From positions 1 through 53,799 of the forward strand of contig CACHEM010000006.1 of the NCBI GenBank assembly GCA_902578845.1: a DNA stretch of 53,799 nucleotides, read 5' to 3'. Within the stretch, counting starts at the first letter, position 1. Each line of letters opens with the position of its first letter. The notes beneath the pieces are model-generated. The model did no database searches. It worked only from the letters and a program-made list of their open reading frames with translations, and had not been told where the DNA came from. Shown one piece after another: positions 17,465-26,000 of this stretch. This DNA comes from an uncultured Prochlorococcus sp. (GTDB taxonomy: Bacteria > Cyanobacteriota > Cyanobacteriia > PCC-6307 > Cyanobiaceae). A program made the translations under genes and the position numbers.

Positions 17465-17596
17465 TTGAAAAATCTTTCTACAAAAACTTGTCCTGTTTGC
17501 AATAGGCCTTTTGAGTGGCGTAAAAAATGGAAAAACTGTTGGGATGATGTTATCTACTGTTCAAAAAGATGCAGTAACAGGAAGTCGCAAAGATGA
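17465..17596 (+). CDS. DUF2256 zinc-ribbon-like micro-protein
   Basis: A 43-residue protein. The sequence shows two cysteine pairs: [15 protein letters not shown], then the [14 protein letters not shown] tail, giving CxxC-x(n)-CxxxC spacing typical of a one-zinc finger, with a third cysteine in KNCWDD. This is the DUF2256 pattern. It starts at TTG three bases after the TIGR03643 stop and overlaps the photolyase start by four bases (ATGA), which suggests translational coupling. The function is unknown; a nucleic-acid- or photolyase-binding accessory role is inferred from position only. Confidence 0.85.
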   Translation: MKNLSTKTCPVCNRPFEWRKKWKNCWDDVIYCSKRCSNRKSQR

Positions 17597-19083
17597 AACA
17601 AGTATCAATTATTTTCCCGAATCAACTTTTTAGAGAAAGCCCAATCTTAAAAATAAATTGTGAAGTTTTGATTTTGGAAGACTCATTATTTTTTGGAAAT
17701 GATAAATTTCATAAATTAATTAACCATAAAAATAAGTTAGTTTTTCATAGAGCATCTATGCTCGCTTATAAAAATTATTTAGAAATATCTGGCTTTAAAG
17801 TTTTATATATCGAAAACAAGAACAGTGTTTCTACAGTTGATTACTTATCGGAATTTATTAAAAATAAATATCAGAAAATAAATCTCATTGACCCTCATGA
17901 TTTTTTAATAATGAAGAGGATTAATAATTTTGTTGAAAGTAATAATTTAGCTTTAAATATTTTGCCTTCTCCTATGTTTATGAGCAGTGAAGATTTAAAA
18001 GATTTATTTGCATCAAATGCAAAAAAACCTCTTATGGGGAGATTTTATGAGAATCAAAGAAAGAGCCAAAAGATATTAGTTAATCCTGATGATACACCTG
18101 AAGGTGGTAAATGGAGTTTCGATGAAATGAATAGAAAAAAATTACCAAAAAAAATAAATATACCCGATACACCTAAATTACAAAAAAATAAATTTGTAGT
18201 TAATGCAGAAAGGTCATTAGCCAATTTTGATATTGAGTTTATTGGAGAAAGTAATAACTTTTTATATCCAACTAATTTTGAAGAGGCAGATGAATGGTTA
18301 AATGATTTTTTTAAAAATAGATTTTTCTTGTTTGGAGATTATGAGGATACTATTTCTAAAGAAAATTCTTTTTTATGGCACAGTTTACTTTCTCCTCTTT
18401 TAAATAGCGGCTTATTAACCCCAGATGTAGTGGTAAATAAAGCATTACTTTTTGCGAAAAATAATAATGTTCCTATTAACTCTTTAGAGGGTTTTATTCG
18501 TCAAATTATTGGATGGAGAGAATTTATTTGCCTCGTCTATAAAAAGTACGGAACAAAGATGCGAAATAGTAATTTTTGGAATTTTGAAGATAAGCCAATT
18601 CCAAAATCTTTTTATCAAGGAAATACAGGAATTGAACCATTAGACGTTGTTATAAAAAATATTATTAAATTTGGTTATTGTCATCATATTGAGCGGCTAA
18701 TGATTGTTGGCAACTTTATGCTTCTATGTAGAATTCACCCAAACCAAGTTTATAAATGGTTTATGGAAATGTTTATTGATTCCTATGATTGGGTTATGGT
18801 CCCAAATGTTTACGGAATGAGTCAGTTTAGTGATGGTGGTATCTTTTCAACAAAGCCATATATATCAAGCTCTAATTATGTAAAAAAAATGTCTAATTTT
18901 AAAAGTGGCCCATGGTGTGAAATATGGGATGGCTTATTTTGGAAATTTATTAAAGATAATGAAAGCTTTTTTAGAAAGCAATATCGTCTGGCAATGTTAA
19001 CGAGAAATCTTGATAAAATGTCAGAGGAAAAATTAAATAATCACTTAAAAACTGCCGATAAATTTTTAAGAGATATTCAATAA
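17593..19083 (+). CDS. DPRP-family cryptochrome/photolyase lacking Fe-S cluster ligands
   Basis: A 496-residue flavoprotein of the deoxyribodipyrimidine photolyase-related (FeS-BCP/PhrB-type) group, whose studied members repair (6-4) photoproducts. The N-terminal antenna domain starts IIFPNQLF; the FAD domain carries [12 protein letters not shown] (residues 300-311), the active-site pair in [10 protein letters not shown] (H364, H365) and [13 protein letters not shown]. Relatives hold a [4Fe-4S] cluster with four cysteines. Here the first is P349, and the CxxC...C loop after KKMS is deleted to [10 protein letters not shown] (residues 436-445), leaving one cysteine (C442). The fold is otherwise complete. 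Repair activity is likely but the electron path may differ. Confidence 0.88.
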   Translation: MKQVSIIFPNQLFRESPILKINCEVLILEDSLFFGNDKFHKLINHKNKLVFHRASMLAYKNYLEISGFKVLYIENKNSVSTVDYLSEFIKNKYQKINLIDPHDFLIMKRINNFVESNNLALNILPSPMFMSSEDLKDLFASNAKKPLMGRFYENQRKSQKILVNPDDTPEGGKWSFDEMNRKKLPKKINIPDTPKLQKNKFVVNAERSLANFDIEFIGESNNFLYPTNFEEADEWLNDFFKNRFFLFGDYEDTISKENSFLWHSLLSPLLNSGLLTPDVVVNKALLFAKNNNVPINSLEGFIRQIIGWREFICLVYKKYGTKMRNSNFWNFEDKPIPKSFYQGNTGIEPLDVVIKNIIKFGYCHHIERLMIVGNFMLLCRIHPNQVYKWFMEMFIDSYDWVMVPNVYGMSQFSDGGIFSTKPYISSSNYVKKMSNFKSGPWCEIWDGLFWKFIKDNESFFRKQYRLAMLTRNLDKMSEEKLNNHLKTADKFLRDIQ

Positions 19084-19186
19084 ATTAAGACTAATAAACT
19101 ACAGATGTCTTTGAAAAATTAAAAGAATATTATGTTATGAAGAAATATTAAGTACGGATGTTAACTTAGAAAATTAGATTTATCTA

Positions 19187-19366
19187 ATGGAAATTGGAAC
19201 ACTTTTTTTAAAAAGTAATTCGACAGGAATTATCACTTTTTCTGAATTAGATTGGATAACTACCCATCAATCTAATTTCACTAGGTTGGAGGAATCCATA
19301 GCAATTAAATTAGGCAGAATGCTTGATGCAGGATCTATCAATATTGGTTGCCGTTTGAAATTTTGA
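19187..19366 (+). CDS. Hypothetical 59-residue protein
   Basis: Small soluble protein with a clear ATG start. The sequence runs EIGTLFLKS, then GIITFSELDWITTHQSNF and RLEESIAIKLGRMLDAG, ending INIGCRLKF. The beta-then-helix pattern and absence of low-complexity sequence suggest a folded domain. I cannot assign a family. It lies 103 bases after the photolyase on the same strand and 19 bases before another tiny gene. Confidence 0.65.
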   Translation: MEIGTLFLKSNSTGIITFSELDWITTHQSNFTRLEESIAIKLGRMLDAGSINIGCRLKF

Positions 19367-19385
19367 ATAAGTTTTTATTTTAACA

Positions 19386-19529
19386 ATGAAGTATCAAGAA
19401 GAAAAAAAAATATTTTTTCGAGAAAGAATTCATTCTTTAAATATCTTTCTTTTTTTAGGATTTAATCTGTCACTTATTTCTATCTTAGGTTTTATTTGGT
19501 TTAATACTGCAATTGAAAAAGTAGTTTAA
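19386..19529 (+). CDS. Single-pass membrane micro-protein
   Basis: A 47-residue protein with a charged N-terminus (KYQEEKKIFFRERIHS) and one long hydrophobic helix (LNIFLFLGFNLSLISILGFI, continuing WFN), ending TAIEKVV. It resembles the many one-helix accessory proteins of cyanobacterial membranes, but I recognise no photosystem or NDH subunit in it. The ATG start is 19 bases after the preceding small gene, so co-expression is likely. Confidence 0.55.
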   Translation: MKYQEEKKIFFRERIHSLNIFLFLGFNLSLISILGFIWFNTAIEKVV

Positions 19530-19579
19530 ATTTTTAAATTTTTTGTATATTAAAGTTATCTTTAAAAATAAATTATATT

Positions 19580-20896
19580 TTGAGCATAGGAATTCTACAA
19601 AGAAAGGCAGCTTGGGAAATTTTATTAAAAGTTAGTGCTGGTGATTTTTCTGATCTTGCTCTTGAAAAGGTTTTAAAAAATTATCAATTTAATTCTCTTG
19701 ATATAGCTTTTATTACGGAATTATCTTTTGGATGCATAAGGTATAGAAAATTTCTTGATCTTTGGATGGATCATACATCAAAAATTACTCATAAAAAGCA
19801 GCCTCCAAAATTAAGATGGCTTCTACATATAGGTTTATATCAACTATTGAAAATGGATAAAATTCCATTTCCTGCTGCTATTTCTACCACTGTAGAAGTA
19901 GCTAAAAAAACAGATTTAAATGGTTTAGCGGGAACTGTAAATGCGATATTGAGAAATGCATCAAGAAAATTAGAACAAAAAATTTTTCCTGAATTATCTT
20001 CTGATAGAAAAGAAAGAATTTCATATCTTGAATCATTCCCATTATGGCTTGTGAAGGATCTTTATAAATGGGTAGGTAATAGCGAGGGTGAAAATATCAT
20101 TAAGGCATTTAATAAAAAACCATCAATTGATTTGAGAATTAACCAATTAAAAACTAATTTAGATAACTTTTTGAAAGTACTTCATGATAATAAAATTGAT
20201 GCTGCAATTATTAAAGATTTACATAATGGAATTTCTTTAAAATCTAATCCAAGATCTATAAAAAATTTACCAGGATATAGTGATGGACTTTGGACAATTC
20301 AAGATAGATCTTCTCAATGGATAGCACCTCTCTTAAATCCAAAAGAAGGTGAAAAGATTTTAGATGCTTGTGCAGCTCCAGGAAGTAAGTCTACCCACCT
20401 AGCAGAATTAACAAATGATAGTGCTGAAATCATTGCCGTAGATAGATCAGCAAAAAGATTGAAAATACTGCAATCAAATTTAGAAAGGTTAAATTTGAAA
20501 TCTGTTAATACCCTTAAGGCTGATGCTACGAGTTTGATTGAATCAAATCCTAAGTTTATATCTTATTTTGATAAGATTTTATTAGATGCTCCATGTTCAG
20601 GCATTGGAACTCTTTCTAGAAATCCAGATTCTAGATGGTCTTTAAGTAAAGAAAAAATAAAATCTTTAACTTTATTACAGGAAAAACTTTTGGAGAGTAT
20701 TTTTCCTCTTTTGAAAAAAGAGGGCACTTTAGTTTATTCAACTTGTACTATTTGTCCCGATGAAAATAATCTATTAATTGAACGATTTATTGAAAAAAAC
20801 AAAACTTTAAAATTGGTTAGCCAAAAGCAAATTTTACCTAGCTTGGATTATCCTGGTGATGGATTTTATTCTGCAATAATTTCTTATAAATCTTAA
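19580..20896 (+). CDS. rsmB: 16S rRNA (cytosine-967-C5)-methyltransferase
   Basis: Rossmann-fold m5C methyltransferase, 438 residues. An N-terminal NusB-like domain (LQRKAAWEILLKV to the NAILRNASRKL helix) precedes the catalytic domain. The SAM motif is LDACAAPGSKSTHLAEL; the catalytic core is LLDAPCSGIGTLSRNPDSRW, and the second conserved cysteine is in LVYSTCTICPDEN. The start is TTG, giving MSIGILQRKAA. It converges with the PBP gene. The same gene is called sun or fmu in other bacteria. Confidence 0.95.
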   Translation: MSIGILQRKAAWEILLKVSAGDFSDLALEKVLKNYQFNSLDIAFITELSFGCIRYRKFLDLWMDHTSKITHKKQPPKLRWLLHIGLYQLLKMDKIPFPAAISTTVEVAKKTDLNGLAGTVNAILRNASRKLEQKIFPELSSDRKERISYLESFPLWLVKDLYKWVGNSEGENIIKAFNKKPSIDLRINQLKTNLDNFLKVLHDNKIDAAIIKDLHNGISLKSNPRSIKNLPGYSDGLWTIQDRSSQWIAPLLNPKEGEKILDACAAPGSKSTHLAELTNDSAEIIAVDRSAKRLKILQSNLERLNLKSVNTLKADATSLIESNPKFISYFDKILLDAPCSGIGTLSRNPDSRWSLSKEKIKSLTLLQEKLLESIFPLLKKEGTLVYSTCTICPDENNLLIERFIEKNKTLKLVSQKQILPSLDYPGDGFYSAIISYKS

Positions 20897-20905
20897 AAAT
20901 ATAAT

Positions 20906-22684
20906 TTATTTTTTAATTGGAATTTTATAAATTTCAGATATGAACTTCTTCCATAAATAAGCTGCATTCCCACTAGATAATTCAGATTCTTTGTTATCGT
21001 CGTAACCTATCCAGATCCCTGTTGTAATATTATTAATGGAACCAATAAACCAGAGATCTTTATTTCCATCAGATGTGCCTGTTTTCCCATAAATTTTCTT
21101 TCCTTTTATAGAGGCTGCTTTTGAAGTGCCTTCTTTTACAGATTTTTCAAGAAGTTGATTTATTTTCTTGTTTATTTTTACATCTAATATTTTCTTGGAA
21201 ATAGATTTATTTACCCAAATAGGTTTTTTTTTAAACGATTCTATTTTTTCTATGATTTCAGGGCTTTGAATTTTCCCATTATTGTTTATTGCAGAATATG
21301 CATTTGTGATGTTTAAAAGATTATCTCCGTAGGCGCCAATAGCTAATGATGGGAATTCCTCAAACTCTTGCTCGTAACCTAGTCCAAATAAATTCGCTAA
21401 ATTAATAATATTTTTTAAGCCGATTTTTTTTGTTATTGAAATTGGAACGATATTTGATGAACTTTTAAATGATTCAATCAAAGATATTGAACCTCTATAG
21501 TCTTCTGAAAAATTTTTTGGGCAATAACTTTCCCAGCATATTGGTAAGTCTTCAAATTTATCGCTTAATTTTATTCCTTCTATTAATGCAGCAGCATAAG
21601 GGATTATTTTAAAAGTAGAACCTAAAGGTCTTACAGATGAAATCACTCTATTGTATTCATTAATTGATGGATTTTTGCTGGTTATCATTGTCCTGATTAG
21701 TCCTGTGTTTGATTCGATAGATAAGAGACCAAATTCAAGTTCTTTAGGCCCTGCATATCTTGATATTTTTTGACCTTTTTCTTGCCAATCTTTGTTGATA
21801 GAAGATTTAATTCTTAAAAACTTATAATCTTTTTTACTTCCAATTTTTTTATCTGTTTCCTGAAGAATAAAGTTTATTAGTAATTTATCATCTAAAAAAT
21901 TATCAGCTGTTTGATAATTTAACTTTATTTTTTCTTTAATAGCCTTGTTCTTATTTGCAAGAGAAATATATCCATCAATATACATTGATTCAAGAACTTT
22001 ATTTCTATTTTTAATAGCTAGTTCTAAATTTTGATAAGGTGAATAAATTGATGGAGCTGGAGCTAATCCTGCAATTAATGCGATCTCTGATAATGTCAAT
22101 TCTTCTATAAATTTTCCAAAATAAACTTGGGCAGCCTCGTCTACCCCATATGCTCCTGATCCTAGATAAATATTATTTAAATATAATTTTAAAATTTGAT
22201 TTTTATTATATCTAAATTCAAGTATGAGTGATATAAATATTTCTTTGATTTTTCTTTGAAAACTTAAATCATTATTTAGAAAAAGTAATCTAGCAACTTG
22301 TTGAGAAATCGTACTTCCTCCTTCTTTAACATAACCACTTCTAATATTTTGAATAAGGGCACGTGAAATACTTTTTAAATCTATTCCATTATGTTTATAA
22401 AATCTTTTATCCTCAGAAGATATAAAAGAATGTTTAAGAAAAAATGGAATTTTATGATAACGATTATCTATTTCAAATTTGCGGCTTAATTTGCTTATTA
22501 TCTTATTATCAGAAGATGATATTACGTAAGAATATTTGGTTTCCCGAGACTTTTTATTTTTAGAAACGTCAAATTTTAAGGTACTAAATATTAGACTAAA
22601 AAAGTAAAAAAATATTCCAGAAAAAATTAATATTGGAATTATTAAAACAAAAGATTTGAATTTAATCTTTTGCACCTTAAGCAA
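20906..22684 (-). CDS. Class A penicillin-binding protein (PBP1-type)
   Basis: Bifunctional peptidoglycan glycosyltransferase/transpeptidase, 592 residues. After an N-terminal transmembrane anchor (FVLIIPILIFSGIFFYFFSL), the glycosyltransferase domain has SSEDKRFYKHNGID, EGGSTISQQVARLL and LYLNNIYLGSGAYGVDEAA. The transpeptidase domain has the catalytic serine in SxxK (RPLGSTFKI), the SxN motif in SSSNIV and KTGT in YGKTGTSDG. It is short for the family, with no C-terminal extension. The start is TTG and overlaps the chlG stop by eight bases, so it is co-transcribed behind chlG. Confidence 0.94.
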   Translation of the reverse strand: MLKVQKIKFKSFVLIIPILIFSGIFFYFFSLIFSTLKFDVSKNKKSRETKYSYVISSSDNKIISKLSRKFEIDNRYHKIPFFLKHSFISSEDKRFYKHNGIDLKSISRALIQNIRSGYVKEGGSTISQQVARLLFLNNDLSFQRKIKEIFISLILEFRYNKNQILKLYLNNIYLGSGAYGVDEAAQVYFGKFIEELTLSEIALIAGLAPAPSIYSPYQNLELAIKNRNKVLESMYIDGYISLANKNKAIKEKIKLNYQTADNFLDDKLLINFILQETDKKIGSKKDYKFLRIKSSINKDWQEKGQKISRYAGPKELEFGLLSIESNTGLIRTMITSKNPSINEYNRVISSVRPLGSTFKIIPYAAALIEGIKLSDKFEDLPICWESYCPKNFSEDYRGSISLIESFKSSSNIVPISITKKIGLKNIINLANLFGLGYEQEFEEFPSLAIGAYGDNLLNITNAYSAINNNGKIQSPEIIEKIESFKKKPIWVNKSISKKILDVKINKKINQLLEKSVKEGTSKAASIKGKKIYGKTGTSDGNKDLWFIGSINNITTGIWIGYDDNKESELSSGNAAYLWKKFISEIYKIPIKK

Positions 22685-23624
22685 CTAAAAAACTATGTCC
22701 TATCGCTAAAGCTGTAACTAACATTCCAGTTATAAGGAACGGTTGGGCACTTGCTTGATATTTGACATCAAACTTTAGAGGATCTCTTAGTAACCACATA
22801 TCTTGAAATGTAATTTGTGGAATTACCAATAAAACCAAAATTACAGAGGCTAAATGTTGACCAATAATGACTAATACTAAAACCATTGCTAATTGAAAAA
22901 TATCAATCAGTCCTGCACTTATTCTACTCGCATTTTTAATTCCAAATACTACTGGTAGAGAATTCAAGCCTAGCTTTGAGTCCCCTTCAACACTTTTGAA
23001 ATCATTAATAACAGCAATTCCAAGTCCTGAGAGGCTATAAGCAAGTGTTAGTATCGCCGTAACGATAGTTAATTTCCCAAACAAGGCTTGTCCTGCCCAC
23101 CAAGGTAAAGCTATATAAGATGCTCCTAATGCATAATTTCCAAGCCAACCATTCTGTTTTAATTTGAGTGGTGGAGCAGAATAAATATAACTAACAAAGG
23201 AACCTCCTAATGCCAAAAGTAAGACGGAGGGGAAGCTGTGCTTAGCATATAAATCTAATAGAAAAGCAACTATTAAACCCGCTATAAGTAATACCCAAAT
23301 TTGAATTTTTACATCTTTAATTGAAATTTTTCCAGAAGGAATTGGTCTATTTGGTTCGTTAATTGCATCAATTTCTTTATCAAAAAAATCATTTATGGTT
23401 TGGGTATACCCAGCCAGAAGTGGTCCACTCATCAACATACATGCTAATGAAGCTAGAACATTTCTAAATGTCCATTCAAAATTCCCACTTGCAGCTGCTC
23501 CACAAATAACTCCCCATATCAAAGGGATCCACGTTATGGGTTTCATTAACTGTATACGGAGTTTCCATATACTTGATGTTTCAGAGGCACCCTTAATTCC
23601 TAATAGTTGTTTTGGATCATTCAC
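22677..23624 (-). CDS. chlG: Chlorophyll synthase
   Basis: Thylakoid-membrane prenyltransferase that esterifies (divinyl) chlorophyllide a with phytyl or geranylgeranyl diphosphate, the last step of chlorophyll synthesis. It is 315 residues of UbiA fold with about eight helices. The two Asp-rich motifs are NDFFDKEIDAINEPNRPIPSG (first 20 shown in part by NDFFDKEIDAINEPNRPI) and NDFKSVEGDSKLG. PLWWAGQALFG-type loop appears as LPWWAGQALFG. The start is GTG. It lies nine bases after a DUF2862 gene on the same strand. Confidence 0.95.
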   Translation of the reverse strand: MNDPKQLLGIKGASETSSIWKLRIQLMKPITWIPLIWGVICGAAASGNFEWTFRNVLASLACMLMSGPLLAGYTQTINDFFDKEIDAINEPNRPIPSGKISIKDVKIQIWVLLIAGLIVAFLLDLYAKHSFPSVLLLALGGSFVSYIYSAPPLKLKQNGWLGNYALGASYIALPWWAGQALFGKLTIVTAILTLAYSLSGLGIAVINDFKSVEGDSKLGLNSLPVVFGIKNASRISAGLIDIFQLAMVLVLVIIGQHLASVILVLLVIPQITFQDMWLLRDPLKFDVKYQASAQPFLITGMLVTALAIGHSFLVA

Positions 23625-23632
23625 TTTACTCT

Positions 23633-23857
23633 TTAACCTTTCTCAATTTCTTCTGGGAAAAACCAATTTTGCTCACCATTCTGAAATTTTGCGGTGATCC
23701 CAATACTTCTGCCGTCTGTCATTTTATAGCCTGTTATTACGGCTTTAGGATTTGAGGATATTTGATCGATTAATTTAGCTGGTAGTCTATCTTTTACTTT
23801 GTTAATGTTAATTTTGATTTTACTACCGATTTTGGGTAATAATTTTGTTTCAGCCAT
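23633..23857 (-). CDS. DUF2862 protein
   Basis: A 74-residue conserved cyanobacterial protein. It is a small beta-rich domain: PKIGSKIKININKVKDRLP, then VITGYKMTDGRSIGITAKF and NWFFPEEIE. SH3-like or NdhO-like folds have similar size and spacing, but I cannot equate it to an NDH subunit. The start is ATG. It heads the chlG-PBP transcript, nine bases before chlG, which hints at expression with pigment synthesis. Confidence 0.72.
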   Translation of the reverse strand: MAETKLLPKIGSKIKININKVKDRLPAKLIDQISSNPKAVITGYKMTDGRSIGITAKFQNGEQNWFFPEEIEKG

Positions 23858-23916
23858 AAGAGGTAAAATGGAAGCTATTATGCAAGATTAACAGCATTTG
23901 GACAATTTTTACTAAA

Positions 23917-24687
23917 ATGGTAGCTCTTCGTTTAATTCCTTGTTTAGATGTCGCCTATGGCAGAGTGGTTAAAGGTGTAAATTTTGTTAACTTGAGAGAC
24001 TCAGGCGATCCAGTTGAATTGGCTTGTAAGTATTCTGATGAGGGCGCAGATGAATTAGTATTCTTAGATATTAGAGCTAGTGTAGAAAATAGAAATACAT
24101 TAGTTGACCTTGTCTCTAGGACCGCAAAATCAGTAAAAATTCCATTTACAGTTGGTGGAGGAATCGATTCTGTTTCTTCAATTAATGATCTTTTAAGAGC
24201 TGGAGCGGACAAAGTGAGTTTGAATTCTTCTGCTGTTAGAAATCCAGATTTAATTTCTAAAAGTTCTAGAGAATTTGGCAATCAATGTATAGTGATAGCA
24301 ATTGATGCTAAAAGAAAAGTTAATAAGACTGATGAATGGGAGGTATATGTAAAAGGAGGGAGAGAAAATACTGAAATAGATGTATTAAGTTGGGCAAAGA
24401 GAGTTGAGGAGTTAGGCGCAGGGGAAATTTTGCTTACTTCAATGGATGGTGATGGCACGCAGAATGGATACGATTTACATCTGACTGAATCTGTTGCCAA
24501 TATTGTTAACATCCCAGTGATTGCTTCTGGAGGAGCGGGTTGTTTAGAAGATATCTATGACGTTTTCAATGAAGGCAGGGCATCTGCCGCACTTTTAGCA
24601 TCATTACTTCATGATAAGAAACTTTCTTTAAGAGAAATAAAGACTTTCCTCCTCGAAAAAAAACTTCCAATTAGACCATATGAATAA
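23917..24687 (+). CDS. hisF: Imidazole glycerol phosphate synthase cyclase subunit
   Basis: TIM-barrel subunit that, with HisH, converts PRFAR and ammonia into IGP and AICAR in histidine synthesis. It is 256 residues. The N-terminal [18 protein letters not shown] holds the first catalytic Asp; the second is in IVIAIDAKR. Phosphate-binding loops are TVGGGIDS and IASGGAG, with [12 protein letters not shown] between. The start is ATG. hisH is not adjacent, as is common in cyanobacteria, where his genes are scattered. Confidence 0.97.
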   Translation: MVALRLIPCLDVAYGRVVKGVNFVNLRDSGDPVELACKYSDEGADELVFLDIRASVENRNTLVDLVSRTAKSVKIPFTVGGGIDSVSSINDLLRAGADKVSLNSSAVRNPDLISKSSREFGNQCIVIAIDAKRKVNKTDEWEVYVKGGRENTEIDVLSWAKRVEELGAGEILLTSMDGDGTQNGYDLHLTESVANIVNIPVIASGGAGCLEDIYDVFNEGRASAALLASLLHDKKLSLREIKTFLLEKKLPIRPYE

Positions 24688-24732
24688 AAAATCTAATTTA
24701 ATACCAAAAAGAAATAAGTTAAAACTTTTAAA

Positions 24733-25434
24733 ATGAAATTCACAAAAACTATCGAAGTCAAAAATATATTTAATAAAATTTCTCATAAGTATGACTTTTT
24801 AAATAATCTATTAAGTTTTGGGCTGCACAGATTATGGAAAAGGAAATTAGTTAATTTATTGGAACCCTTAAATGGTGAAGATTGGGCTGATTTATGTTGC
24901 GGAACTGGAGATTTAGCATTCTTAATCTCTGAGAGAGTTAGTCCAAGCGGTTCAATTACTGGGATTGACAGTGCAGAGGATATTTTAAATATTGCAAAAA
25001 AAAAATCAGAGCTTAAAAAAAATAAATTTATTAAGTGGGAAATTCAAGATGTATTAGAAATTAATAATTATTCAAAAAATTTTGATGGGATTTGTATGTC
25101 ATATGGACTGAGAAACTTGAATAATGTTGAAGAAGGAATAAAAAAAGTTTTTGATCTTTTGAAGGATAAGGGAAGGGCAGGAGTTTTGGATTTTAATCAC
25201 TCAACAAGAAATTCTTTATCCAATATTTTTCAGAAAATTTATTTGAGATTAATTGTAGTAACCATTTCGCGGCTTTTTAATTTAGGTCCAGAGTACGCAT
25301 ATATTGAAAAAAGTATTAGTAATTTTCCAAAGAAAAATGAGCTTATAAATATTGCTAAGGAAGTTGGATTTAAAAAAGCTGAATATAGGACTATTTTGGG
25401 GGGGCAAATGGGAATACTAATTTTAACTAAATAA
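24733..25434 (+). CDS. menG: UbiE/MenG demethylquinone C-methyltransferase
   Basis: Class I SAM methyltransferase, 233 residues, of the UbiE family. It has VKNIFNKISHKYDFLNN at the start, SAM motif I in DWADLCCGTGDLAF, SYGLRNLNNVEEG and the C-terminal GGQMGILIL. In cyanobacteria this enzyme methylates demethylphylloquinone to phylloquinone, the photosystem I A1 electron carrier. It lies 45 bases after hisF and converges with a DUF721 gene. The ubiquinone-type name is inherited from E. coli; cyanobacteria do not make ubiquinone. Confidence 0.93.
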   Translation: MKFTKTIEVKNIFNKISHKYDFLNNLLSFGLHRLWKRKLVNLLEPLNGEDWADLCCGTGDLAFLISERVSPSGSITGIDSAEDILNIAKKKSELKKNKFIKWEIQDVLEINNYSKNFDGICMSYGLRNLNNVEEGIKKVFDLLKDKGRAGVLDFNHSTRNSLSNIFQKIYLRLIVVTISRLFNLGPEYAYIEKSISNFPKKNELINIAKEVGFKKAEYRTILGGQMGILILTK

Positions 25435-25439
25435 AGAAT

Positions 25440-25925
25440 TTAATTTTTTGTTTTTCTCCAACAAAAAGAACACTTTCCCCATCTTTTGATTTCGCCCTCA
25501 GGAGTAGGGGAATTACAAAGAGTACAAATGCACATATTATTTTGATTGATTCTGCTTGGATGCTTTGCCCAAACTATCTTTGCATTAGTAGCTTTGATAT
25601 TTTTATTTTTAATTTCATAATTTTGTATTATTTTTATTTCATTCAAAGTTATTCCAATTTTCTCGATTCTCTCTTTTAATTTATGCTTGTTGTAGATTAA
25701 AGCTTGACGCCACTGTGGATGATTTACTGCAATAGTAAGTATTTTTTTTTCAATATTTAATGGTTTACATTCTTGAAATAGTTCTAAGCCGATTAAGTTC
25801 TTCCAGTTTTCATTGATTTTAGTGAGTATCTCTAAGTCTCCGCAGGATTTTTTGAAATTATCAAGACAATTTTTTAATGGATGTGGATTCCTTCTATTAA
25901 CTATTGGCAAATACTTTTTCTCCAA
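25440..25925 (-). CDS. DUF721 protein with C-terminal Cys-rich domain
   Basis: A 161-residue protein in two parts. The N-terminal DUF721 domain (about residues 20-105) shows NWKNLIGLELFQECKPL and NHPQWRQALIYNKHKLKERI. The C-terminal part has two cysteine pairs (MCICTLCNSPTPEGEIKRWG, then CSFCW), a likely zinc ribbon. DUF721 is found in putative nucleic-acid-associated proteins near DnaA/RecF in actinobacteria. An RNA- or DNA-binding role is plausible. It converges with menG and is divergent from birA. Confidence 0.8.
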   Translation of the reverse strand: MEKKYLPIVNRRNPHPLKNCLDNFKKSCGDLEILTKINENWKNLIGLELFQECKPLNIEKKILTIAVNHPQWRQALIYNKHKLKERIEKIGITLNEIKIIQNYEIKNKNIKATNAKIVWAKHPSRINQNNMCICTLCNSPTPEGEIKRWGKCSFCWRKTKN

Positions 25926-26000
25926 TTTGTAATATTTACTTATTAAGACTAAAGTTAATCTAATCTTTAAAAAGATGCTCGTTGTTTTAATAAAGAATTT

